Part shown: positions 1 through 6,996 of the stretch, one piece after another
Layout: every line of letters starts with the position of its first letter
Numbering within the stretch: the stretch's first letter is position 1
Assembly: GCF_004348595.1 (NCBI RefSeq)
Contig: NZ_SMKD01000063.1
Span: forward strand, 1 to 32,134
Origin: Micromonospora sp. KC723
Lineage (GTDB): Bacteria; Actinomycetota; Actinomycetes; Mycobacteriales; Micromonosporaceae
Direction: 5' to 3'
DNA length: 32,134 bases
Made by a program: the position numbers and the translations under genes
The notes under the pieces: generated by a model
Database searches by the model: none
What the model was told of the DNA's origin: nothing
The model's input: the letters and a program-made list of their open reading frames with translations, nothing else

Positions 1-2
1 AG

Positions 3-116
3 GACGCCGCCATCGGCGACTACATCCGCTGGCGCAACCAGCACGCCAGACCGAAAACCAGATTCGCCACCGGATCCAAGATCCGCCATCCGGATTACCC
101 GTTCAAGGCTGCATGA
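3..116 (+). CDS. IS630-like transposase, C-terminal end (partial)
   Basis: The window opens inside a reading frame that codes for 37 residues and stops at TGA 114-116. The visible peptide contains DYIRWRNQHARPKT followed by FATGSKIRHPDYP. This resembles the extreme C-terminus of IS630/Tc1-mariner type transposases, which end in a Y-I-x-W-x-N segment followed by a short basic tail. The DDE catalytic core would lie to the left of the window, so it cannot be seen whether the element is intact. No terminal inverted repeat can be recognised between the stop and the next gene. The assignment rests on a short peptide; another DDE transposase family is possible. Confidence 0.5.
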   Translation, partial: DAAIGDYIRWRNQHARPKTRFATGSKIRHPDYPFKAA

Positions 117-124
117 CGGGGCAC

Positions 125-130
125 TAGGAT
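125..130 (+). promoter_or_regulatory. -10 element of the FkbM gene, leaderless
   Basis: TAGGAT fits the actinobacterial TANNNT -10 consensus. Its last base is 7 bases before the first base of the GTG start at 137, so transcription would begin at or next to the start codon. A weak -35 (TTCAAG, 102-107, spacer 17) falls inside the end of the transposase frame. The same AGGAT could instead act as a short ribosome-binding site. Confidence 0.45.
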
Positions 131-136
131 CGCGAC

Positions 137-925
137 GTGGCTGTTCATGCCGGTGTGATCGAAGCCCTCAGGGCCGACCCGACGATGTCCTCACTCCACC
201 GCTCGCTGGAGAACTACTACGGCGACCCGGCGCGGGACGCGGCGATGGACGCGCTCTACGCGCCCTTCGTGCGGCCCGGGGATCTCGTCATCGACATCGG
301 CGCGCACGTCGGTGACCGCCTCGGCAGCTTCCGCCGGCTCGGGGCCCGCGTCGTGGCCGTGGAGCCGCAGCCGCTCTGCATGCGCGCCCTGCGGGCCATC
401 TACGCCGACGACGACCAGGTCACGCTGATCGAGGCGGCATGCGGCGGGCAGCCCGGGGTGGTCCGGCTGCACGTCAACTCCGCCAACCCGACGGTTTCCA
501 CCGCCTCCGCCGACTTCCTGCGGGCAGCCGACGGCGCCGCCGGGTGGGAGGGCCAGACCTGGGACACGGAGATCACGGTCGCCGCGACCACACTCGACGC
601 GCTCATCGACGCGTACGGCGTGCCCACCTTCGTCAAGATCGACGTCGAGGGCTTCGAGAGCGAGGTGCTGGCCGGGCTGAACCGCCCGCTGCCCGCGCTC
701 TCCTTCGAGTTCACCACCATCGAACGCCAGGCCGCGATCCGGTGCCTCGACCGGGCGACCGCTCTCGGCTTCCGGGACTTCACCTTCGCCCTCGGCGACG
801 AGATGGCGATGGCGCGGCCGGCCTGGTCGTCGGCGGCCGACGTCGCCGCGGACCTACGCGCCCTGCCGCACGCGGCCAACTCCGGCGACGTGTACTGCCT
901 GTCGCAGCCGATCCGCCCACGCTGA
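137..925 (+). CDS. FkbM family SAM-dependent methyltransferase
   Basis: This 262-residue protein is a class I methyltransferase of the FkbM family, whose members typically O-methylate sugars or secondary metabolites using S-adenosylmethionine. Motif I is VIDIGAHVGDRLGSF (about 51-65), the acidic end of strand 2 is VVAVEPQP (72-79), and the family hallmark FVKIDVEGFE lies at 165-174. The C-terminal LSFEFTTIE strand is also typical. The length is normal for the family. There is no biosynthetic cluster next to it, so the substrate cannot be told from context; it sits alone between an insertion-sequence end and a convergent small membrane-protein gene. The GTG start was chosen because a TAGGAT -10 element lies 7 bases upstream. 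An internal ATG at residue 17 is less likely. Horizontal arrival with the insertion sequence is possible but unproven. Confidence 0.85.
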   Translation: MAVHAGVIEALRADPTMSSLHRSLENYYGDPARDAAMDALYAPFVRPGDLVIDIGAHVGDRLGSFRRLGARVVAVEPQPLCMRALRAIYADDDQVTLIEAACGGQPGVVRLHVNSANPTVSTASADFLRAADGAAGWEGQTWDTEITVAATTLDALIDAYGVPTFVKIDVEGFESEVLAGLNRPLPALSFEFTTIERQAAIRCLDRATALGFRDFTFALGDEMAMARPAWSSAADVAADLRALPHAANSGDVYCLSQPIRPR

Positions 926-961
926 CCCGGGCAGACGCCCCCGGTCGGGAGCGGGCGCCCG

Positions 962-995
962 CCGCCGGGCCGACCCGGTCGGGCCGACCCGGCGG
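962..995. terminator. Bidirectional hairpin between convergent genes
   Basis: Arms 962-977 and 980-995 pair over 16 bases with two mismatches around a tiny loop, which would open to about 4 bases. It lies between the stop codons of the FkbM gene (925) and the GlsB-like gene (1001). There is no T-tract, as is usual for GC-rich actinomycete terminators. Confidence 0.5.
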
Positions 996-1000
996 CGCGG

Positions 1001-1270
1001 TCAGTGCCGTCGGCGACCGTACGCCCCGGCGGCCAGCCAGACGCCGACCGCCGCGAAGACCACCTGGATGAACAACTCGATCCAGTCGATGCCGGCGGTG
1101 TCGTCCACGCCGAGGGCACCGGCGACCAGGGTGCCGAGGATCGCGGCGACCACACCGATGACCAGGGTCAGCCAGATCGGGATGTTCTGCTTGCCGGGCA
1201 CCACCAGCCGGCCGAGCGCGCCGATGATCAGACCGATGATGATGGCGGTGAAGAAACCCGTTACTTCCAC
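1001..1270 (-). CDS. GlsB/YeaQ/YmgE family small membrane protein
   Basis: The protein has 89 residues and three hydrophobic segments (about 4-24, 31-54 and 63-82). Gly-rich stretches such as IIIGLIIGALGRLVVPG and the VIGVVAAILGTLVAG segment are diagnostic of the transglycosylase-associated (GlsB/YeaQ) family. These proteins are often induced by general stress; their biochemical role is not established. The GTG start at 1270 is preceded by GGAAGGGA about 8 bases upstream. A loose GTTT and GGGCAG pair further upstream (around 1311-1337) hints at stress-sigma control, but its 17-base spacer is too long to call. It is divergent from the anti-sigma gene and convergent with the methyltransferase gene. 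The length is normal and nothing looks damaged. Confidence 0.82.
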   Translation of the reverse strand: MEVTGFFTAIIIGLIIGALGRLVVPGKQNIPIWLTLVIGVVAAILGTLVAGALGVDDTAGIDWIELFIQVVFAAVGVWLAAGAYGRRRH

Positions 1271-1463
1271 CGAGGGCCGTCCCTTCCAGTCATGTTCCGT
1301 CGGCGCCTTCCTGCCCAGCGGGCGGCGACACCGAAACCACCACCGAGACATGTCACACAACCGGCACCGATCCGCGAGGCATGGGTGCAAACTTCCACCG
1401 GCCGGGATCCGCGACCTGCCGATACACGGCTTAGGACCTGGACACGGAGGGTAAACCGAGCCC

Positions 1464-1892
1464 ATGGGACAGCTGCGCACCTCTCCCCCGCCGCCGCAGG
1501 CCACCGAGCTGCGGTGCTGGGAGTTGGTCCACCCGGCCGACCTGCGCGGCCTGCGCGCGTCCCTGCACGAGGCGCTCACCGGCGAGGAGTTGCTCGCCGG
1601 TGAGCGGCTGGACGAGATCCCCGAGTTGGTCGCCCTAGTCGCCAGCGAGCTGGCCACCAACGCTCTGCGGCACGGCAGGCCACCGACGATCGTCCGGCTG
1701 CTGCTGGCCGAGGACCGGTTCGTCCTGGACGTCGCCGACCACGACCTGAGCAGCATCCCTGAGCTGTCCGACACCCGTCCGCTGGGGGCCGGCGGTCGTG
1801 GCCTCCAGATCGCCCAGGCGCTCTCCCTGGACGTCGGCTGGTACGCCACCGGGGACACCAAGAACATCTGGGCCTCGTTCGCCCGGCACTGA
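1464..1892 (+). CDS. RsbW-like ATP-binding anti-sigma regulatory protein
   Basis: This 142-residue protein carries a stand-alone GHKL/HATPase domain of the RsbW/SpoIIAB type, kinases that hold or release a sigma factor or phosphorylate an anti-anti-sigma partner. The N box is ELATNALRHG (about 61-70). The G1 region is LDVADHDLSSIPEL (about 91-104), with a His in the usual DxGxG position, which is common in actinobacterial members. The G2 box is GAGGRGLQIAQAL (about 110-122). No sigma-factor or STAS-domain partner is adjacent, so the target is unknown. The SigB-type promoter on the nearby csbD gene makes a role in general stress signalling plausible (inference). The ATG is preceded by GGAGGG at 1446-1451, with a rather long 12-base spacing. 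Streptomyces-like genomes hold dozens of such orphan ATPases. Confidence 0.82.
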   Translation: MGQLRTSPPPPQATELRCWELVHPADLRGLRASLHEALTGEELLAGERLDEIPELVALVASELATNALRHGRPPTIVRLLLAEDRFVLDVADHDLSSIPELSDTRPLGAGGRGLQIAQALSLDVGWYATGDTKNIWASFARH

Positions 1893-1954
1893 CCGCCCGC
1901 CGGGAGTCTCTGCCGGAGACGCCGCCGCTTGCGGACAGTGGGCGACGGTCGCGG

Positions 1955-2842
1955 TCAGTTGTCGGTGGGAATCGGGTCGTCGTACTCGCCGGGCGGGCCG
2001 TCGAACCGCTCACCGTTCACCTGCGGCCAGGCGTTCGGGGCGCAGCCGTGCAGGCCCAGCGTCTGCTGCTGCATGACTGGGGCCGGGCCGCCCCGGCCGG
2101 GGCAGAGCTGGTGGCCCTCACCCAACCGGTGACCGACCTCGTGGTTGAGCAGGTACGCCCGGTAGGTGGCCAGGTCGCCCTCGAAGTGGGGCACGCCGCG
2201 CGCCCAGCGCGCCACGTTGATCACCACGCGGTCGCCGTTGCGGCAGGAGGTGTAGCGGTCGTACAGGTCGCCGCAGAGTTGGCTGCGGGTGATCGGGCTG
2301 GTGAGCAGGACGGTGAAGTCTGCCGGGCTGTCCGGGCCGACCCGTTGCAGCCGCCACCGGCCGTCGGCCGTCCAGCCCCTCGGGTCGGCGAGCACCGCGG
2401 CGACGTCCCGGCCGAAGCGCTCCACGTCCACCTCGTCGATGCCGCCCTCGACCGCCACCCGGTAACGGAGCAACTCACCGCCACGCCCGGCCACCCTTCC
2501 GGTGACGGTGGCGGTGCGGAAGCGGCCGGTACCCCGTTCCGGGTAGCGCAGGGTACGGGGCGTCGCCGTCGCCGCGCCCGGCGTCGCGGCCGGGCGCGAG
2601 CCGGCCGGGGTCGGGGCGGCGGCCACCGCCGGGGCGGGCCCGGCCGGCCCCCGCCGGATGTCGCCGATCACGTCGCCGACGTTGACCCCGGCCCGCTGCG
2701 CGGCCACCGCGCCGCCGCCCGCGCCCACCGCCAGCACCAGCAGCACCGCCACCAATCCGGTCCGTTCCGGGCGCGAGCGTCGCCGCCGGTGTCGACGCCG
2801 GTCGGTCGCTCCGGCCGTGCCGCTCACCGTCAGGCTTCCCAC
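1955..2842 (-). CDS. DUF3152 secreted or membrane-anchored metzincin-like protein
   Basis: The 295-residue protein starts with a very basic cytoplasmic stretch (RRRHRRRRSRPER) and one transmembrane anchor (about 28-48). A Pro/Ala-rich linker and a C-terminal DUF3152 domain follow (about 100-295). The domain contains HEVGHRLGEGH at 234-244, which fits the metzincin zinc-binding motif HExxHxxGxxH, and a downstream Met (VMQQQ, about 257) that could be the Met-turn. Several Cys (DLYDRYTSC, HQLCPG, LHGC) suggest disulfides outside the cell. It is probably an extracytoplasmic zinc peptidase; no substrate is known. The GTG start at 2842 follows GGAG with good spacing; a second in-frame GTG at 2827 is an alternative. 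It is convergent with the anti-sigma gene and divergent from the DUF2786 gene. Confidence 0.82.
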   Translation of the reverse strand: MGSLTVSGTAGATDRRRHRRRRSRPERTGLVAVLLVLAVGAGGGAVAAQRAGVNVGDVIGDIRRGPAGPAPAVAAAPTPAGSRPAATPGAATATPRTLRYPERGTGRFRTATVTGRVAGRGGELLRYRVAVEGGIDEVDVERFGRDVAAVLADPRGWTADGRWRLQRVGPDSPADFTVLLTSPITRSQLCGDLYDRYTSCRNGDRVVINVARWARGVPHFEGDLATYRAYLLNHEVGHRLGEGHQLCPGRGGPAPVMQQQTLGLHGCAPNAWPQVNGERFDGPPGEYDDPIPTDN

Positions 2843-3005
2843 CCTCGGCCTCCGTCCCCGTCGGTCCGCTCCGGCAGGAAGTACGCGGAGAAGGCGCGGC
2901 CGGATGAGGCCCCGGGCCACCAATTCACACCCGGTACCGTTGTCGTGCCGACTCTCCCGGCGATCCGGACAGCACCGGCCCTCGCCCAGCGCAGGAAGGA
3001 CCCAC

Positions 3006-4238
3006 GTGCCGGACGCCGACACTCTCATCGCCGACGCGGTCGCGGCGCTGCGCGGCAGCGACGTACCCGACGCGGAGCGGAAGCTGGACCGGCTGGTGGT
3101 CGGCACCGGCGCAGCGGACGGCGTGGCGGTCGACGTTGCCCTGCTCGACCGCCTGGTGGGCACGCTGGCCCGGCTCTGGCCCCGCGGGTGGCAGCCGGTG
3201 GACGTGGCCCGGATCGTCACCCGGCGGCTCGGTCCGCGCCCGGCGCGGCTGCTGGCCGACGGGCTCGCCGCCCAACGGCGTACCCAGGGCGGCCACGTCC
3301 CGTCGTGGTGGGACGAGCAGCTCGACGGCCTTGCCGCCCGGGTCTGGTGGGACGACGACGCCGGCTGGCTGACCGGCTGGGCCCGCCGGGAGGGCGAGGA
3401 CCGGATCACCGCGTTGCGGGCCGCGGTGGAGGTGCTGGCGCTGCTGGACGGGCTACCGCCGGTCGCGGTGCTGCGCCCGCCGCCGGGCGGCGGCATGCCG
3501 GCCCCGATGCGCCGGACCGCGACCGGGCGCAGTGGTTCCCCGATGCTCGACCGGGTCCGCGCGTTGCTGGCCAAGGCGGAGTCCACCACCTTCCCGGCCG
3601 AGGCGGAGGCGTTGACCGGCAAGGCACAGGAACTCATCGCCCGGCACAGCCTGGACCAGGCGCTGGTCGAGGCGACCACCGAGCGTGCCGACCAGCCGGG
3701 TGGGGTGCGGCTGGGCACCGAGGCCCCGTACGCGGGCGCGAAGGCGCTGCTGGTGCAGGAGGTGGCGGCGGCGAACCGGTGCGAGGCGGTCTGGTCCGAC
3801 GATCTCGGGTTCACCACGGTGCTCGGTTTCCCGCCCGATCTGGAGGCGGTGGAACTGCTCTACACCTCGCTGCTGGTGCAGGCGACCGCCGCGATGCTGC
3901 GCGGACGCGGGGAGCGCAGGGGCGGGGGCCGCCGGACGAAGACGTACGACGACTCGTTCCTGCACGCGTTCGCGCTGCGGATCGGCGAGCGGTTGCGCTC
4001 GGTCACCGAGGCGGCCGACCGGCAGGCCGCCGAGGCCGCCGGCCCGGAACGGCTGCTGCCGGTGCTGGCCGCCCGCTCGGACGCGGTGCGCGAACGGATG
4101 ACGGCCCTGTTCCCCGGAGTGACCCGGTCCCGGCTGGCGGTTCGGGACGCGGAGGGGTGGCGATCGGGCACCTCGGCCGCCGACCGGGCCCGGCTCGACA
4201 CCGGCGCGCCGGGACGCCCGCTGCCCGGCCGTCGCTGA
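3006..4238 (+). CDS. DUF2786 domain protein
   Basis: This soluble protein of 410 residues has no signal peptide or membrane segment. A DUF2786 domain sits in the middle (about 178-222): LDRVRALLAKAESTTFPAEAEALTGKAQELIARH matches the family core in pattern (shown here in parts: RALLAKAEST, FPAEAEAL, KAQELIARH). The N-terminal 150 residues are Trp-rich helical sequence found in actinobacterial members, and the C-terminal part contains a basic loop (RGRGERRGGGRRTK, about 300-313). The molecular function is unknown; DUF2786 occurs in phage and bacterial proteins. The GTG start at 3006 has a strong GGAAGGA site just upstream. The gene is divergent from the DUF3152 gene and ends before a strong terminator shared with csbD. 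Confidence 0.78.
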   Translation: MPDADTLIADAVAALRGSDVPDAERKLDRLVVGTGAADGVAVDVALLDRLVGTLARLWPRGWQPVDVARIVTRRLGPRPARLLADGLAAQRRTQGGHVPSWWDEQLDGLAARVWWDDDAGWLTGWARREGEDRITALRAAVEVLALLDGLPPVAVLRPPPGGGMPAPMRRTATGRSGSPMLDRVRALLAKAESTTFPAEAEALTGKAQELIARHSLDQALVEATTERADQPGGVRLGTEAPYAGAKALLVQEVAAANRCEAVWSDDLGFTTVLGFPPDLEAVELLYTSLLVQATAAMLRGRGERRGGGRRTKTYDDSFLHAFALRIGERLRSVTEAADRQAAEAAGPERLLPVLAARSDAVRERMTALFPGVTRSRLAVRDAEGWRSGTSAADRARLDTGAPGRPLPGRR

Positions 4239-4326
4239 GCCGCCTCCACACCGGGGGCGGGTCACCGCATCGACGGGCGGCGTCGCCGGCAACACGATCC
4301 GCACCTGGTCGATCCCGGACACGCGA

Positions 4327-4360
4327 CACGCCGGGTCGACCGGCGGGTCGGCCCGGCGTG
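4327..4360. terminator. Bidirectional terminator between DUF2786 and csbD
   Basis: Arms 4327-4341 and 4346-4360 form a 15-bp stem with a single G-U wobble around the loop GGCG. The hairpin lies between the convergent stop codons at 4238 and 4371, so it can serve both genes. Confidence 0.7.
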
Positions 4361-4370
4361 CGAGCGTACG

Positions 4371-4544
4371 TCAGCTCTTGAACGCGTCCTTGATCTTCTC
4401 AACGGCCTGCTTCAGGTTGGCGCCGGTCTGCTCGGTGCGGCCCTCGGCCTCGAGTCGCTCGTTGTCGGTGGCTCGGCCGACGCCCTCCTTCATCTTGCCG
4501 GCGGTGTTCTCGGTGGCGTTGCCGACCTTCTCGTCGAACCCCAT
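4371..4544 (-). CDS. CsbD-like general stress protein
   Basis: This small gene codes for 57 residues, starting MGFDEKVGNATENTAGKMKE and ending IKDAFKS. The sequence is hydrophilic, helix-forming and rich in Lys, Glu and Gly, with the family's internal repeat (KxG.A.GK.KE.xGRAT.N..LEAEG). CsbD proteins are general stress proteins of unknown mechanism, in Bacillus subtilis part of the SigB regulon. The ATG has an excellent GAGGAGG site 5-6 bases upstream. A SigB-type promoter lies just upstream, in agreement with the family's known regulation. It ends at the shared terminator with the DUF2786 gene. Confidence 0.85.
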   Translation of the reverse strand: MGFDEKVGNATENTAGKMKEGVGRATDNERLEAEGRTEQTGANLKQAVEKIKDAFKS

Positions 4545-4582
4545 ATGAGCCTCCTCGTCATGGTTCCGTCAACACCCACGAG

Positions 4583-4607
4583 GTACCCCGCCGCCCGGTG
4601 GCGAAAC
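4583..4607 (-). promoter_or_regulatory. SigB-type promoter of csbD
   Basis: On the minus strand GTTT (4607-4604) and GGGTAC (4588-4583) are separated by exactly 15 bases. This fits the GTTT-N14/16-GGGTA consensus of the actinobacterial SigB/SigF/SigH general-stress sigma group. The predicted transcript start is near 4576, giving a leader of about 30 bases that holds the csbD ribosome-binding site. Confidence 0.7.
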
Positions 4608-4685
4608 GCCGCCCGCCACGGTGACCACGGAACGTGACAAGGTCACGGACGCGGCTCGGGCGGCGTCGTCCACAGCCGACGCCCC

Positions 4686-4712
4686 CGCCGCCGGTCGTGC
4701 GGACCGGCGGCG
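4686..4712 (-). terminator. Terminator after copA
   Basis: Arms 4686-4696 and 4702-4712 form a perfect 11-bp GC-rich stem with a 5-base loop. It starts 12 bases beyond the copA stop codon at 4724 in the direction of transcription, separating the copper operon from csbD. Confidence 0.65.
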
Positions 4713-4723
4713 CGCGGCGTGGG

Positions 4724-6982
4724 TCAGGCGACCGGACGGAACCGCCGCAGCCGCAGACTGTTGCCGACCACGAACAGCGACGAGAAGGCCATCGCGGCCC
4801 CGGCGATCATCGGGTTGAGCAGCCCGGCGGCGGCCAGCGGCAGGGCGGCCACGTTGTAGGCGAAGGCCCAGAACAGGTTGCCCCTGATGGTGGTGAGGGT
4901 CCGGCGGGACAGCCGGATCGCGTCCACCGCCGCGGTCAGGTCACCCCGGACCAGGGTGAGGTCGGACGCCTCGATCGCCACGTCGGTGCCGGTACCCATG
5001 GCCAGCCCCAGGTCGGCCTGGGCCAGCGCGGCGGCGTCGTTGACCCCGTCGCCGACCATGGCGACCGTCTTCCCCCCGGCCTGGAGGCGCTTGACCACGT
5101 CGACCTTCTCGACGGGCAGCACCTCGGCGATCACCTCGTCGATGCCGACCTCGGCGGCCACGGCCTTCGCGACCGTGGCGTTGTCGCCGGTGAGCAGCAC
5201 CGGGGTCAGCCCCAGGCCACGCAGCCCGTGGACCGCCGCGCGGCTGGTCGGCTTGACCACGTCGGCGACCGCGAGGACGCCCCGGGCCCGGCCGTTCCAG
5301 CCGGCCAGCACCGCCGTCCGGCCGGCGGCCTCCGCGTCGGTCGCCGCCCGCTCGACCTCCTCCGGTACGTCGAGGCCCCGCTCGCGCAGCAGCCGGAGCC
5401 GGCCGGCGACCACCTCGTGGCCATCCACCGTGCCGGTCACCCCGAGCCCTTCGGTGTTGGCGAAGTGGGTGACCGGGGGCAGTTCCCCGGCCTCGGCGGC
5501 ACCGGCCGCGACCGCCCGGGCGACCGGGTGCTCGGAGCCGGCCTCCAGCGCCCCGGCGAGCCGGAGCAGCTCGGCGCGGTCGACGCCGGCGGCCGGGAGC
5601 ACGTCGACCAGGGTCATCCGGCCGGTGGTGACCGTGCCGGTCTTGTCCAGCACGACGGTGTCGACCTGCCGGGTGGACTCCAACACCTCCGGCCCCTTGA
5701 TCAGGATGCCGAGCTGCGCGCCCCGTCCGGTGCCGACCAGCAGCGCCGTCGGTGTGGCCAGGCCCAGGGCGCACGGGCAGGCGATGATCAGGACGGCCAC
5801 CGCGGCGGTGAAGGCCGCGCTGGCCCCCGCCCCGGTGCCGAGCCACCAGCCGAGGGTGCCGACGGCGAGGGCGATCACGATCGGTACGAACACCCCGGAG
5901 ACCCGGTCGGCGAGCCGCTGCACGGCCGCCTTGCCGGATTGCGCCTGCTCCACCAGCTTCGCCATCTGGGCGAGCTGGGTGTCCGCGCCGACCCGGGTGG
6001 CGGTGACCACCAGTCGGCCGCCCGCGTTGACGCATCCGCCGACCACGGTGTCGCCCGGTCCGACCTCGACCGGTACGGACTCGCCGGTGAGCATGCTGGC
6101 GTCCACGGCGGAGGTGCCCTCGTCGACCACGCCGTCGGTGGCGATCTTCTCGCCGGGACGGACCACGAACCGGTCCGCCACCGCGAGTTGGTCGACCGGG
6201 ACCCGGGTTTCCCGGCCGTCGCGCAGCACCGCGACGTCCTTCGCGCCCAGCTCCAGCAGGGCTCGCAGGGCCGCGCCGGCGGTCCGCTTGGCGCGGGCCT
6301 CGAAGTAGCGGCCGGCGAGGATGAAGGCGGTCACCCCGGCGGCGACCTCCAAATAGATGCTGCCCGCGCCGTCGCCCCGGCCGATGTCGAGGCTGAACGG
6401 GTGGGTCATCCCGGGCGCTCCGGCGTCACCGAGGAACAGCGCCCAGACCGACCAGCCGAACGCGGCCACGGTGCCGAGCGAGACCAGGGTGTCCATGGTG
6501 GCGGCGCCGTGCCGCAGGTTGACCAGCGCGGCCCGGTGGAACGGCAGGCCGCCGTAGCCGACCACCGGGGCGGCCAGGGTCAGCGACAGCCACTGCCAGT
6601 AGGTGAACTGCCAGGCCGGCACCATCGCCAGCAGGATCACCGGCGCGGTGAGCGCCGCCGACACCCACAACCGGGTACGCAGGTCGCGCAGCTCGTCCAC
6701 CGGCTCGGCGGACGGCTGGGTCGCGCCGGCCGGGGTGGGCGGGGGAGGCAGGACGGCGGTGTAGCCGGTCTTCTCCACCGTGGCGATGAGGTCGTCCGGA
6801 GTGATCTCCCCGGCGTACCGGACGGTGGCCTTCTCGGTGGCGTAGTTGACCGTGGCCTCGACGCCCGGCATCCGGTTGAGCTTCTTCTCGATCCTGGCGG
6901 CGCAGGACGCGCAGGTCATGCCACCGATTGCCAGCTCGATCAGGTTCGGGGCGACCGGCAGCGACTTCGCGGTCGAGGTCAT
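4724..6982 (-). CDS. copA: Copper-exporting P1B-type ATPase, CPC type (CopA)
   Basis: This 752-residue inner-membrane pump exports Cu(I) using ATP. One N-terminal heavy-metal-associated domain has the metal site GMTCASC at 21-27. The core shows the actuator TGES (about 298-301), the CPC transport motif in a membrane helix (about 401-403), the phosphorylation site DKTGT (about 443), the P1B-specific SEHPVA (about 480) and the hinge GDGVND (about 642). Eight membrane helices are expected and the length is normal for CopA. The ATG at 6982 follows ACAGGAGGTG at ideal spacing. It is the last gene of the copZ, His-rich protein, copA operon; the gap from the previous stop is only 14 bases. Control by CsoR is expected from the operators upstream of copZ. 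Ag(I) may also be a substrate. Confidence 0.95.
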   Translation of the reverse strand: MTSTAKSLPVAPNLIELAIGGMTCASCAARIEKKLNRMPGVEATVNYATEKATVRYAGEITPDDLIATVEKTGYTAVLPPPPTPAGATQPSAEPVDELRDLRTRLWVSAALTAPVILLAMVPAWQFTYWQWLSLTLAAPVVGYGGLPFHRAALVNLRHGAATMDTLVSLGTVAAFGWSVWALFLGDAGAPGMTHPFSLDIGRGDGAGSIYLEVAAGVTAFILAGRYFEARAKRTAGAALRALLELGAKDVAVLRDGRETRVPVDQLAVADRFVVRPGEKIATDGVVDEGTSAVDASMLTGESVPVEVGPGDTVVGGCVNAGGRLVVTATRVGADTQLAQMAKLVEQAQSGKAAVQRLADRVSGVFVPIVIALAVGTLGWWLGTGAGASAAFTAAVAVLIIACPCALGLATPTALLVGTGRGAQLGILIKGPEVLESTRQVDTVVLDKTGTVTTGRMTLVDVLPAAGVDRAELLRLAGALEAGSEHPVARAVAAGAAEAGELPPVTHFANTEGLGVTGTVDGHEVVAGRLRLLRERGLDVPEEVERAATDAEAAGRTAVLAGWNGRARGVLAVADVVKPTSRAAVHGLRGLGLTPVLLTGDNATVAKAVAAEVGIDEVIAEVLPVEKVDVVKRLQAGGKTVAMVGDGVNDAAALAQADLGLAMGTGTDVAIEASDLTLVRGDLTAAVDAIRLSRRTLTTIRGNLFWAFAYNVAALPLAAAGLLNPMIAGAAMAFSSLFVVGNSLRLRRFRPVA

Positions 6983-6996
6983 CGCGGCACCTCCTG

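Noticed and set aside
1311..1337. A possible SigB-type promoter for the GlsB-like gene (GTTT and GGGCAG)
   Set aside because: The spacer is 17 bases and the -10 half is imperfect, so it does not meet the consensus well enough to list as a feature.
1900..1930. A GTCTC/GAGAC hairpin between the convergent anti-sigma and DUF3152 genes
   Set aside because: The stem is only five bases and the flanks do not extend it; too weak to call a terminator.
2048..4381. A long open frame on the plus strand across the DUF3152 and DUF2786 genes
   Set aside because: Its product is Arg/Gly/Ala-rich low-complexity sequence with no domain. Both genes it shadows have clear family motifs and ribosome-binding sites, so it is a by-product of high GC.
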